The notes under the pieces are model-generated. The model worked only from the letters and a program-made list of their open reading frames with translations, was not told where the DNA came from and did no database searches. Below, one piece after another: positions 43,861-56,600 of a DNA stretch of 64,000 nucleotides. The number at the start of each line of letters is the position of its first letter. Within the stretch, counting starts at the first letter, position 1. This DNA comes from Dryomyza anilis. Lineage: Eukaryota; Arthropoda; Insecta; Diptera; Dryomyzidae. The position numbers and the translations under genes were made by a program. The stretch lies in NCBI GenBank assembly GCA_951804985.1, contig OX638134.1, positions 77,603,679 through 77,667,678 of the forward strand. Direction: 5' to 3'.

Positions 43861-44929
43861 GACAAACGTTTCTCATATTCATGACTTAAAACGTATCGGA
43901 ATTTCTTAATGTACCAGTTTGGCGATAATGTAAGGTAAGTTTATTATTTTTTCTTTTGATAATTTTGTAATGTTAAATTCATGTTCATTCAGATATTATA
44001 CATTTTTTAAAATTTGTAATTTTAAATAAGAATTTAAATGGTTTGAAAAACTATAAAATTTTTGTAAAAATAATAAATTTAAAATTGTTAGGATGTGCTC
44101 TGCATGTAGTTGTAGAACTAACTATACCTATAGATAGCCCTAATATGAATTTTTATAATATTTATCGACTGCTAGCTGCTGTTGCATGATCATTTTGTCA
44201 ACAAAAATGACGACACTGGCGACGACGGAGACAGCGACGCGTCGTATAATTGGAACTTTCCATAAAAAGTTAAGTTTTAAAAGTTGTCCCCGCATAACTC
44301 TTACAACACCCTATAAAACCTTCATGTGTCATTTTGTCGTCGGTCGGTACTCGGGGTACTTGCGACAATGCCTGGCGGCGAACTTTGCCTTTGTTTTTTA
44401 TTTTGATTTTTTTTTTTGAAAGTTTTTTGTTTTATATTTTTGTTTGTTTGAATGTTGCCTGCCTGTCGATTTGCATTTATTGTCTGTGGCAATTATTTGT
44501 CTTCGTTTTATTTAACCTTCAAATATAATTCTAATTACGTACTTAAAAATGCAGTAAATAATAATAAATTATTGGGTTACACTAAGAAAATATAATAAAT
44601 CATTTTATATTTACGCCACTAGAAAGTAGTATAGGTTTTATGATATTTTAATATGTTTCATAATTGCTGCAACTATATTATTAGTTGCGACAAACAGTTT
44701 AGTAGTAAAAATATATTTTACGATTTTTCTCTCTCATGTCCAAAACTAAAACAAAACATTTATTTTAATTCAGATGATTTATTAGAATAACTATAAAAAC
44801 ATGTAATTTTTATAATTACTGCCAACATATTTATATTTAGAGCAAACCATTTGTATTAAATTTACATAAATTAAAAGAAAATTTAACCTTAACAGAATTT
44901 TTAACTAATACTAAAAATTTAATTCTTCA
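43861..44929. other. Unique DNA
   Basis: Contains a short less AT-rich island (44165-44390: GACGACACTGGCGACGACGG). No recognised gene; the frames at 44186-44419 and 44334-44528 show no domain. Confidence 0.4.
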
Positions 44930-46640
44930 CTTGAAAATTAAAGTTTTCACTAAACATTCAATTTTTTCTAAAATATCAATTGTTCATTTAAAATTTAATT
45001 TTTCACTAAAAAATTTATTTTTCACTATAAATTCAAACTTTCACTAAATATTAAATTTTTCATTCAAAACTCAATATTTCACTCTAAATTATATATTACG
45101 CTCAAAACTGAATTTTTCACTCAAAACTAAATTTTTCACTCAAAACTAAATTTTTCACGCAAAACTCAATTTTTCAATCAAAATCAAATTTTTACCAAAA
45201 ATTCAATTTCTTCCTCAAAATTTAATTTTTTATTAAAAATCAAAATTTTCACTAAAAATTCAATGATTCACTATAAATTAAATATTTCACTAAAAAGTTC
45301 CATTATACACTCAAAATTAAAATTTTCCCTAAAAACTCAATTTTTGACTGAAAAAAACAATTTTCACTAAAAATTCAATTTTTCATTCAAAATTAAAATT
45401 TTCACTCAAATTTAAATTTTTCACTCAAATTCAAATTTTCACTAAAAATTCCATTTTTACTAAACATTTTATTTTTTACTTCAGATAAAATTTTTTACTA
45501 AAATTTAAAATTTTCACTAAAAATTCAATTTTTCACTTAAAATTCAATTTTTCACTAAAAATTCAAATTTTCACTAAAATTCAATTTTTCACTAAAAATT
45601 CCATTTTTCACTAAAAATTCCATTTTTCACTAAAAATTCCATTTTTCACTAAAAATTCCATTTTTCACTAAAAAATTCAAATTTTCACTAAAAATTCAAA
45701 TTTTCACTAAAAATTCAATTTTTCACTAAAAATTCAATTTTTCACTAAAAATTCAATTTTTCACTAAAAATTAAATTTTTCACTAAAAATTCAATTTTTC
45801 ACTAAAAATTAAAATTTTCACTAAAAATTCAATTTTTCACTAAAAATTCAATTTTTCACTAAAAATTCAATTTTTCACTAAAAATTCAATTTTTCACTAA
45901 AAATTCAATTTTTCACTAAAAATTAAAATTTTCACTAAAAATTCAATTTTTCACTAAAAATTCAATTTTTCACTAAAAATTCAATTTTTCACTAAAAATT
46001 CAATTTTTCACTAAAAATTCAATTTTTCACTAAAAATTCAATTTTTCACTAAAAATTCAATTTTTCACTAAAAATTCAATTTTTCACTAAAAATTCAATT
46101 TTTCACTAAAAATTCAATTTTTCACTAAAAATTCAATTTTTCACTAAAAATTCAATTTTTCACTAAAAATTCAATTTTTCACTAAAAATTCAATTTTTCA
46201 CTAAAAATTAAAATTTTCACTAAAAATTCAAATTTTCACTAGAATTTAATTTTTAACTAAAAATTCAACTTTACACTAAAAATTAAATGTTAACTTAAAA
46301 ATTATAATTTTTCCCTAAAAATTCAAATTTTCACTGAAAATTCAATTTTTCACTTAAATTCAATTTTTCACTAAAAATTCAAATTTTCACTGTAAATTCA
46401 ATTTTTAACTAAAAATTCAACTTTACACTAAAAATTCAATTTTTCACTAAAAATTCAATTTTTCACTGAAAATTCAATTTTTCACTTAAATTCAAAATTT
46501 CACTGTAAATTCAATTTTTAATTAAAAATTCAACTTTACACTAAAAATTCAATTTTTCACAAAAAATTCAATTGTTCACTAAAATCTTAATTTTCTCTAA
46601 AATTTAAATTTTCAACAAAAATATATTTCGCACTAACCGA
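44930..46640 (-). repeat. 19-bp satellite A, minus orientation, array 2
   Basis: Unit ACTAAAAATTCAATTTTTC, the reverse complement of the 1-1510 unit. Units are degenerate at 44930-45540 and 46200-46640 and homogeneous in the centre (about 45700-46200). Variants AAATTAAAATTTTCACT and CAATTTTTCACTTAAA are interspersed. Confidence 0.96.
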
Positions 46641-47639
46641 ATTCTTAGTTCTGAACAAATTTTAATTTTTGTTAAGTGTTCTAACAGCTTAATAACTACA
46701 ATTACCGCCTATCCAAAATACATAAATCGCAATTAAAATCCAGGTTTTTTAAATTGCTAACAATTTAGAAGCCAAAGTGCATTATTTAAAAAAGACTAAA
46801 AACAGAAAAGTAGGCCGTTGGTCGGTCTGTCTGTCTATACGGCAAAAGTAAAAAAAAAAAAACGTAATCGACAGAAATTAATTTTCTAAAATATCATAAG
46901 CAACAACAACAACAAGAGTAAGAACGCTTGACATACTAAATCCCGCAGCATCCACTGACTAACCACAAAAAACACTCTCGAAAATACTCGAGATGTCAAA
47001 ACAAAAATTGCTGCCCCAAAGCGAAGCAAAGCAAATAAATTAAAAATCAAGCGACGGCAGCAGGCCGAACGAACGACAGAAGGTGCTGATGTTGCCGACA
47101 GCAGCATCAGCTTCATTAACAGCAGCAGCAATAGGATCGTGGGGCGCGGGAGTTGGAGGGACGTTGTGCCTTCGGTTATAATTAATTTGTTGTTATTAAC
47201 AATTTCACAGATTCTTAACAAATTTCGAATATTTTTATTATAAAATATTATTTGGCAGCCAACAAATGTTTGACACTCGTAGATATCATGCTGTTTATGT
47301 TGTTGTTGATACTGTGGTTGTTGCTGCTGGTTTTTTCTGTATTTTGTGACATCAAATTTTTGACATGAAATAATAATAATAAAAACAATGCGGGATACTT
47401 TCGTTGTCTATACTAAAACCATTGAGAAATTAGCTAAACTTATTGAGGAAGATATTATCGCCTAAACGTAGCCGAAAATGTCGTCAACGACCTCATTTTA
47501 ATATTTTTCTTTTTGTCAGTTTGTTGTGCTATTTTTGAATTAGGTTTTTATTTAAATATTAAATTGTTCAACTCAAAAATAGGTTGTTTAGGCGATAATT
47601 TATATGCCAATATCTAACTTAGTAAATTGAAAATGTTTT
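46641..47639. other. Unique island between two 19-bp arrays
   Basis: CAACAACAACAAC (46902-46915), CAGCAGCAGC and GACAGCAGCATCAGC words, GTTGTTGTTGATACTGTGG (47298-47318). The minus-strand frame 46886-47221 is Leu-rich from these runs. No recognised gene. A possible remnant of the ancestral unique sequence into which the arrays expanded. Confidence 0.5.
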
Positions 47640-49265
47640 TTTTTATTCAATTTTAACTAAAAATTTTAATTTTCCACTAAAAATATGATTTTGTACTAAA
47701 AATTCAATGTGTCACTAAATATTCAATTTTAACTTAAATTCAAAAAATTAAATTTTTCACTAAAAATTCAATTTTTAACTAAAAATTCAAATTTTCACTA
47801 AAAGTTTAATTTTTGAATAAAAATTAAATTGTTCACTATAATTAAAATTTTATCATTAAAAATTCAATTTTTCACTATGAATTCAATTTTTAAAAAAATC
47901 AAATTTTCACTAAAAATTTAATTTTTCACTAAAAATTAAATTTTTCAATAAAAATTAAATTTTTCACTAAAAATTCAATTTTTCACTAAAAATTCAATTT
48001 TTCACTAAAAATGCAATTAAATTTTACACTAAAAATTCAAATTTTCACTAAAAATTCAATTTTTCTTAAAAAATTCAAATTTTCACTAAAAATTCAAATT
48101 TTCACTAAAAATTCAATTTTTCACTAAAAATTCAATTTATCACTAAAAATTCAATTTTTCACTAAAAATTCAATTTTTCACTAAAAATTCAATTTTTCAC
48201 TAAAAATTCAATTTTTCACTAAAAAATTCAATTTTTCACTAAAAATTCAATTTTTCACTAAAAATTCAATTTTTCACTAAAAATTCAATTTTTCACTAAA
48301 AATTAAATTTTTCACTAAAAATTCAATTTTTCACTAAAAATTAAATTTTTCACTAAAAATTAAATTTTTCACTAAAAATTCAATTTTTCACTAAAAATTC
48401 AATTTTTCACTAAAAATTCAATTTTTCACTAAAAATTCAATTTTTCACTAAAAATTCAATTTTTCACTAAAAATTCAATTTTTCACTAAAAATTCAATTT
48501 TTCACTAAAAATTCAATTTTTCACTAAAAATTCAATTTTTCACCAAATATTCAATTTTTCACTAAAAATTCAATTTTTCACTAAAAATTCAATTTTTCAC
48601 TAAAAATCCAATTTTTCACTAAAAATTCAATTTTTCACTAAAAATTCAATTTTTCACTAAAAATTCAATTTTTCACTAAAAAATTCAATTTTTTACTAAA
48701 AATTCAATTTTTCACTAAAAATTCAATTTTTCTTAAAAAATTCAAATTTTCACTAAAAATTCAAATTTTCACTAAAAATTCAATTTTTCACTAAAAATTC
48801 AATTTATCACTAAAAATTCAATTTTTCACTAAAAATTCAATTTTTCACTAAAAATTCAATTTTTCACTATAAATTCAATTTTTCAAAAAACAATTTTTCA
48901 CTAAAATTTAATTTTTCACTAAAAATTCAATTTCTCACTAAAAATTCAATTTTTCACTAAAAAATTCAATTTTTCACTAAAAATTCAATTTTTCACTAAA
49001 AATTCAATTTTTCACTAAAAATTCAATTTTTCACTAAAAATTCTATTTTTCACTAAAAGTTCAATTTTTCACTAAAAATTCATTTTTTCACTAAAAATTC
49101 AATTTTTCACTAAAAATTCAATTTTTCACTAAAAATTCAATTTTTCACTAAAAAATTCCATTTTTCACTACAATTTTAATTTTTCACTAAAAATTCAATT
49201 TTTCACTAAAAATTCAATTTTTTATTAAAAATTAATTTTTTCCCTAAATATTAAATTTTTCTCTA
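47640..49265 (-). repeat. 19-bp satellite A, minus orientation, array 3
   Basis: Same unit and orientation as 44930-46640. A block including AATTTTTCTTAAAAAATTC followed by AAATTTTCACT units and a CAATTTATCACT variant occurs at 48058-48140 and again at 48725-48810, about 667 bp apart, evidence of a large internal duplication. Edges are degenerate. Confidence 0.96.
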
Positions 49266-51380
49266 GAAAAATAACTTTCACAAATAATAGTCCATCAATT
49301 AACTTTTAACATGTTCTGTGTTAATAAATATAACAACATTATACCGCATAACACCTAGTTAAATTGTTGTATTGGGTTTCCGTGGCAACGCCCTACACGT
49401 TCTTCTTAATATTTATTAAATTAACAACGTTTTTAATTCTACGGCGCCTCTTCGATTACCGTCTGTCTTTTAATAACTTCCCTAAAATTCTCGAAACCGC
49501 AGGAGGCCTTAAGATTTATGAGCTGCCATATTTTGACAACTTGTTCATGGCATCATCTACTGTTGAGGATGTTGTTGGCAAAGATGTTGCTGGTTGTCTT
49601 GCTTTTGTTTTACTACTTGCAACAGCAACATATTGCTATAGTTATTGCTACTAACTTTTAAAGTTGCTCAAAATTATGTTGAATTAAATTAAAATCATGT
49701 TAAATAAACTACATGCTTCGTTTTATGTTTCCATTTTTTTTTTGTAAACCCTAAAAAACTAATTTAGCACTCATTTTATTTGGTATTCATTTTTTTTTTG
49801 AGTAATTTATGTTTAAATTAATTAATTTTGAAAAACATACACACTATTGAAGAATTTAATTTTGCTATTTATAAAATGTTACTCAATTTCGTTGGATTTA
49901 ATTTATTACTTCGCATTCTGTCTGAAAATACAAAATAATTCCGAAACGCATATTTGACTTCAATGCTATTAAACTCTATAAAATATATATGTATATTTTC
50001 GTTTCGATTTTCAATTTAATATATTTTTGTAAATTTTTCAGCATTTTATATTTTTTATTTGCTACTCAAAATTCAGCCAAAGCACAATATTCGATATTTA
50101 AGTGAAAATAAAAAGAATTTAAAACATTAAATATAAAAAACTCAGTTTCTGAAGGACAATTAACCCTTCTATATCTTTTATTTTTAACCTTATACATTCT
50201 AAAGGTTTGTTTTTGGGACCATTTAAAGCCCAATTATATAAATTCACTTTAAGTTTACAAATATATTTTTAGATTACTTTTTGCTATGTTTTTAATAAAA
50301 AATATAAAAATTGTATGTTTTTTAATTTAAACAAATACTCAAATTAATCCATTCGACACTGAATTTATTAGTATTTAATAAAAAATAAATACACAAATAT
50401 AAATTAACATATATTTTTAATATAATAATTACTAAAAATGGGTTAACAACTAAATATGAAATTTTTCTTATTATCTTAATATCACCTCACAGTTCATAAA
50501 TATATCTCTTAACAACTAAATTTACGTAGCAATACATAATATATATCATAAGCTATCAGGTAACTTATTTCTGTTGAAATATTATTGCAGAGAGAATTTA
50601 AAAAATGTCTTTGAAGCTGTTACCATATGGTTACAAATGACTAAAAGGGTTAACATTGCCCTCTGTTGAATGACGTACTTTTCGTCAGCATGGAATGTAA
50701 AAAAGTATATTCGAAATCGAAATCGAATTATCTGAATCCTTTAATAAAATGAAGAACTGAAACAAACAAACTATGAATTATATGCGTCAAAACCACAGGA
50801 AAAATAAATTAATGTTATAATGCGATTCTATATATTTAATTATTTGAAAATTTTGAAATTTGTATTGATGTATCCAGAAAAGAGTTTGTAAATTAATAGT
50901 ATTTTAATGGAAAAACAATTATTTTTTCTACTAAAATTGGGCAATAGGATGCATACCATTAGTTCAATATTATTCAAACTGTTAATACAATATGTTGTTA
51001 TATTATAAATTTTATAATGTATGTACTCTTTAATTTACAAAAGTAAACCCTATCAATATTTATTAATTTTATGGTTCACATTTTACACGATTTTTGAAAA
51101 AACACTTATATGAATTATGTGAAACTTTTATAAGTCTTTTTAGTGGAAGAACTTTATTAAAAACCGCGAAAAAAAATTTAACCGTAATATTTTAAAAAAA
51201 ATTCCAACGATTTTTTGTTTATTTTGATCTTAAAATAATCGGGAGGGATGTCCGAAACATTTTTTAAAAAACTTGGGGTGAGCATCGACATTTGGATTAT
51301 GAGTGTTTAAGGCTTATTTTGCATAATTTTACTATCTAATAATAAGACGAAATCTGAATATATAAGTGTGACATATCATT
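49266..51380. other. Unique DNA, mostly AT-rich
   Basis: 49360-49660 is less AT-rich and carries a 96-codon frame (49364-49654, MLYWVSVATPYT…) ending in a CAACAG-type patch. No domain recognised, low support as coding. 50880-51010 has words resembling the MITE at 23474. The rest is plain AT-rich DNA. Confidence 0.4.
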
Positions 51381-51516
51381 ATACCCTACACCTATGAGGT
51401 ACAGGGTATATTAACTTTGTGCATATATTGTAACGCCCCTTAGGAGGCGTGTCCGGTATGGAAAAGTATATATATTCTTGATCAGCATCACTACCCGAGT
51501 CCGTTTAGCCATGTCC

Positions 51517-51552
<36 letters not shown>

Positions 51553-52182
51553 TGCTGTCTTGTCTTCTTGCTGTCTTGCTGTCCGAATACAGAATAACTT
51601 GAGAAATACTGATCAGAATGCGATGAAATTTCGTCTCAATATATTTTAGCCAAAAGTAGGAACTGAGTTTGAAAATGAGCCAAATCGGTCAACGGACATG
51701 CCCACCTCCCATACAAGTCACTTTTATATAACTCTTTCGGAACTAATAACTCGAAAAGTATTCAAGGTATAGTTATAAAATTTAAAACGTATTGTTAGAA
51801 TGCACCTAAAAATATGTGGTCCAAAAATGGGCGTGATCCGCCCACTTTTTTTTTTCATTATTTCCCGGGTTTTAATAGTTGAAATTTGATCCATAAATTA
51901 TTAAAATCAAATCTATGAAATATTAGCCTTTCAAATTTTTAAATTTAGGCGTGGTCCGCCCAATTACATTTTTCAATTTTTTTTTTTAGTTTTTTATACT
52001 TTATATAAATTTTTTAAATTATGGGGATATAAGACGTACATTTCTGATATATGAATAATATTCTGAGGGTTAATATCCCCACCAAAGGTGTAGGGTATTC
52101 CATAGTCGGGCCCGACCGACTATAAAAATCCGCCCCATGTGACCGAACTTACCCATGTGATCTTACTTTCCCAACTCGTTTT
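51381..52182 (+). mobile_element. DINE-1/INE-1-like element, copy 3
   Basis: Starts ATACCCTACACC at 51381 with the ATACCCT…AGGGTAT stem-loop, then the TTCTTGATCAGCATCAC core and a GTCTG run with GTCTTGCTGTCTT variants (51525-51585). The inner inverted repeat ends at 52087-52098 and the shared flank ends AACTCGTTTT at about 52182, as in copy 1. About 50 bp near the right end, including the site occupied by the SINE in copy 2, are deleted between CTGAGGGT and TAATATCCCC. No coding capacity. Confidence 0.85.
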
Positions 52183-52500
52183 AAATAATATATCATTTTA
52201 AATAATAATGTGCAATAATACAAAAATGTCATTCATTCCAAAGTCCTTCTTTAATAATACGAATGAATAATTAATATATTACAAATGTACATCATATTGA
52301 ACTATTTTGTTCATCACACCATATTTATTTAAATATCATAAATCTTATAAGAATTATATATACATAAATGTTTTAATGGAGAAATGTTTGATGTTTGAAA
52401 TTTCATGTTTAAGAACATTTTGAAATCGATTTTATTTCAATAAATGATATCTTCAATATGATGAATTTGATAACCTGCCATGTGCTTAGCACTACTTTTT
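52183..52500. mobile_element. Relative of the 22951 foldback, single arm
   Basis: TTCATCACACCATATTTATTT, then AAATATCATAAATCTTATAAG and TACATAAATG at 52310-52370, and CAATATGATGAATTTGATAAC near 52450, follow the same order as 23222-23410. The second arm is not visible, so this is a truncated or diverged copy directly beside DINE-like copy 3. Confidence 0.65.
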
Positions 52501-53660
52501 ATTTATTCGTGTGAAATATGCCGAAGATATTCCTAAAAATGTCAGAAATTACCTCTGTTTGTTCTGGAATGTATGAAATCAAAGGAACATTTTTTTCTTA
52601 TTATTCATATCATACATTTCAACATTTTAAAGAATCCTTTATAGTTAAATGAATATACAATATCTTTCATATACGGAAAACATTTTTTTTTTACTATGGA
52701 AGATTTTACTTTCCAGTGTAGCTACCAAATGAAAAAAAAATTTGATATTTAATATAACTAAGTAAAATATGCGAAATTTCAGCACATTAAATATGCGTTG
52801 ATTTCGGTTCGTACATTTGATGGTCATACCATTTTATTTAGCATATTCCGTAAAAATTATCCGCCGATCGACCCAGTACCCGACCGCTCTTCTGTCCCAC
52901 CAAACATCCAACTGACTGTCGTTGGTATTGCCACAAATCGTGGGACGATGTATGAAACAACAATAAAAAATTAAAGCGAATATATTTTTAATTTGGTTGT
53001 TTTCATACTAAATGACGAGCCACCCCGTACCACAATCGCAATGAAACAGATTTATGTCGATTTGGTTGCCGTGGCATAAAGTAGCTCATTTACATGGCAA
53101 ACAAGACGGATGGACACGAGGCGAGGGACAGCGGACCTACGGACCGAGACGCAGACATTGACAGGGGGGGGGGGGGTGTCAGACGTACAGATACCGCCTG
53201 ACATTTACGAGCTCTGTTAAATTGCTTAGGAGACGCATAAATAATATCGCCCGTCATCCAGCAGTCGGGCGGGCAAGTGTTGGCATGGAGGATGTTCATC
53301 GACTCACTGAATGACGGACTACTTGACTCTTGGGATTTATATACTAAGGCGAGTTCTAATTGTAGATGTCGTGGGCACGAAGTAGTTGACGAGAAATTTC
53401 ACAGAGTGAGAGAGGGAGACAATTGCAGACATTTAATTTAAAGTTTCATTTCGCAGAATTGATTTAATTAAACAAATTTGTTACAAAAGCAATATTCAGA
53501 AATTAAGAAATGATGAATAAATCAAATAAAAATTTATTTAAATTATAAATATTGGTAAATATGCAAAAATGAAATTAGGAAATTACAAAATAACGAAATT
53601 ATGATATTATTTTTGAAGTTACGAAATTATGATATTCTGTAATTACGAAATTTTGATACT
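52501..53660. other. Unique island before the 8-bp array
   Basis: AT-rich, then a GC-richer part at 52855-53330 (GCCGATCGACCCAGTACCCG, CGGACCTACGGACCGAGACG). The minus-strand frame 53090-53299 has no domain. From about 53590 AAATTATGATATT words announce the array. Confidence 0.45.
53164..53176 (+). repeat. 13-base G run
   Basis: Uninterrupted poly-G of 13 bases in otherwise AT-rich DNA; the length may be unreliable in the assembly. Confidence 0.8.
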
Positions 53661-56600
53661 ATGACATTCTGATATTATGATATTATGATATTATGATATT
53701 ATGATATTATGATATTATGATATTATGATATTATGATATTATGATATTATGATATTATGATATTATGATATTATGATATTATGATATTATGATATTATGA
53801 TATTATGATATTATGATATTATGATATTATGATATTATGATATTATGATATTATGATATTATGATATTATGATATTATGATATTATGATATTATGATATT
53901 ATGATATTATGATATTATGATATTATGATATTATGATATTATGATATTATGATATTATGATATTATGATATTATGATATTATGATATTATGATATTATGA
54001 TATTATGATATTATGATATTATGATATTATGATATTATGATATTATGATATTATGATATTATGATATTATGATATTATGATATTATGATATTATGATATT
54101 ATGATATTATGATATTATGATATTATGATATTATGATATTATGATATTATGATATTATGATATTATGATATTATGATATTATGATATTATGATATTATGA
54201 TATTATGATATTATGATATTATGATATTATGATATTATGATATTATGATATTATGATATTATGATATTATGATATTATGATATTATGATATTATGATATT
54301 ATGATATTATGATATTATGATATTATGATATTATGATATTATGATATTATGATATTATGATATTATGATATTATGATATTATGATATTATGATATTATGA
54401 TATTATGATATTATGATATTATGATATTATGATATTATGATATTATGATATTATGATATTATGATATTATGATATTATGATATTATGATATTATGATATT
54501 ATGATATTATGATATTATGATATTATGATATTATGACATTATGATATTATGATATTATGATATTATGATATTATGATATTATGATATTATGATATTATGA
54601 TATTATGATATTATGATATTATGATATTATGATATTATGATATTATGATATTATGATATTATGATATTATGATATTATGATATTATGATATTATGATATT
54701 ATGATATTATGATATTATGATATTATGATATTATGATATTATGATATTATGATATTATGATATTATGATATTATGATATTATGATATTATGATATTATGA
54801 TATTATGATATTATGATATTATGATATTATGATATTATGATATTATGATATTATGATATTATGATATTATGATATTATGATATTATGATATTATGATATT
54901 ATGATATTATGATATTATGATATTATGATATTATGATATTATGATATTATGATATTATGATATTATGATATTATGATATTATGATATTATGATATTATGA
55001 TATTATGATATTATGATATTATGATATTATGATATTATGATATTATGATATTATGATATTATGATATTATGATATTATGATATTATGATATTATGATATT
55101 ATGATATTATGATATTATGATATTATGATATTATGATATTATGATATTATGATATTATGATATTATGATATTATGATATTATGATATTATGATATTATGA
55201 TATTATGATATTATGATATTATGATATTATGATATTATGATATTATGATATTATGATATTATGATATTATGATATTATGATATTATGATATTATGATATT
55301 ATGATATTATGATATTATGATATTATGATATTATGATATTATGATATTATGATATTATGATATTATGATATTATGATATTATGATATTATGATATTATGA
55401 CATTATGACATTATGACATTATGATATTATGATATTATGATATTATGATATTATGATATTATGATATTATGATATTATGATATTATGATATTATGATATT
55501 ATGATATTATGACATTATGATATTATGATATTATGATATTATGATATTATGATATTATGATATTATGATATTATGATATTATGATATTATGATATTATGA
55601 TATTATGATATTATGATATTATGATATTATGATATTATGATATTATGATATTATGATATTATGATATTATGATATTATGATATTATGATATTATGATATT
55701 ATGATATTATGATATTATGATATTATGATATTATGATATTATGATATTATGATATTATGATATTATGATATTATGATATTATGATATTATGATATTATGA
55801 TATTATGATATTATGATATTATGATATTATGATATTATGATATTATGATATTATGATATTATGATATTATGATATTATGATATTATGATATTATGATATT
55901 ATGATATTATGATATTATGATATTATGATATTATGATATTATGATATTATGATATTATGATATTATGATATTATGATATTATGATATTATGATATTATGA
56001 TATTATGATATTATGATATTATGATATTATGATATTATGATATTATGATATTATGATATTATGATATTATGATATTATGATATTATGATATTATGATATT
56101 ATGATATTATGATATTATGATATTATGATATTATGATATTATGATATTATGATATTATGATATTATGATATTATGATATTATGATATTATGATATTATGA
56201 TATTATGATATTATGATATTATGATATTATGATATTATGATATTATGATATTATGATATTATGATATTATGATATTATGATATTATGATATTATGACATT
56301 ATGACATTATGATATTATGATATTATGATATTATGATATTATGATATTATGATATTATGATATTATGATATTATGATATTATGATATTATGATATTATGA
56401 TATTATGATATTATGATATTATGATATTATGATATTATGATATTATGATATTATGATATTATGATATTATGATATTATGATATTATGATATTATGATATT
56501 ATGATATTATGATATTATGATATTATGATATTATGATATTATGATATTATGATATTATGATATTATGATATTATGATATTATGATATTATGATATTATGA

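Noticed and set aside
49364..49654. A 96-codon frame next to the 19-bp array
   Set aside because: Partly driven by a CAACAG-type patch at its end; no recognisable domain, and similar-length frames occur by chance in this window.
53164..53176. A G-quadruplex
   Set aside because: A single 13-G run without separate G tracts nearby; homopolymer length is also prone to sequencing error.
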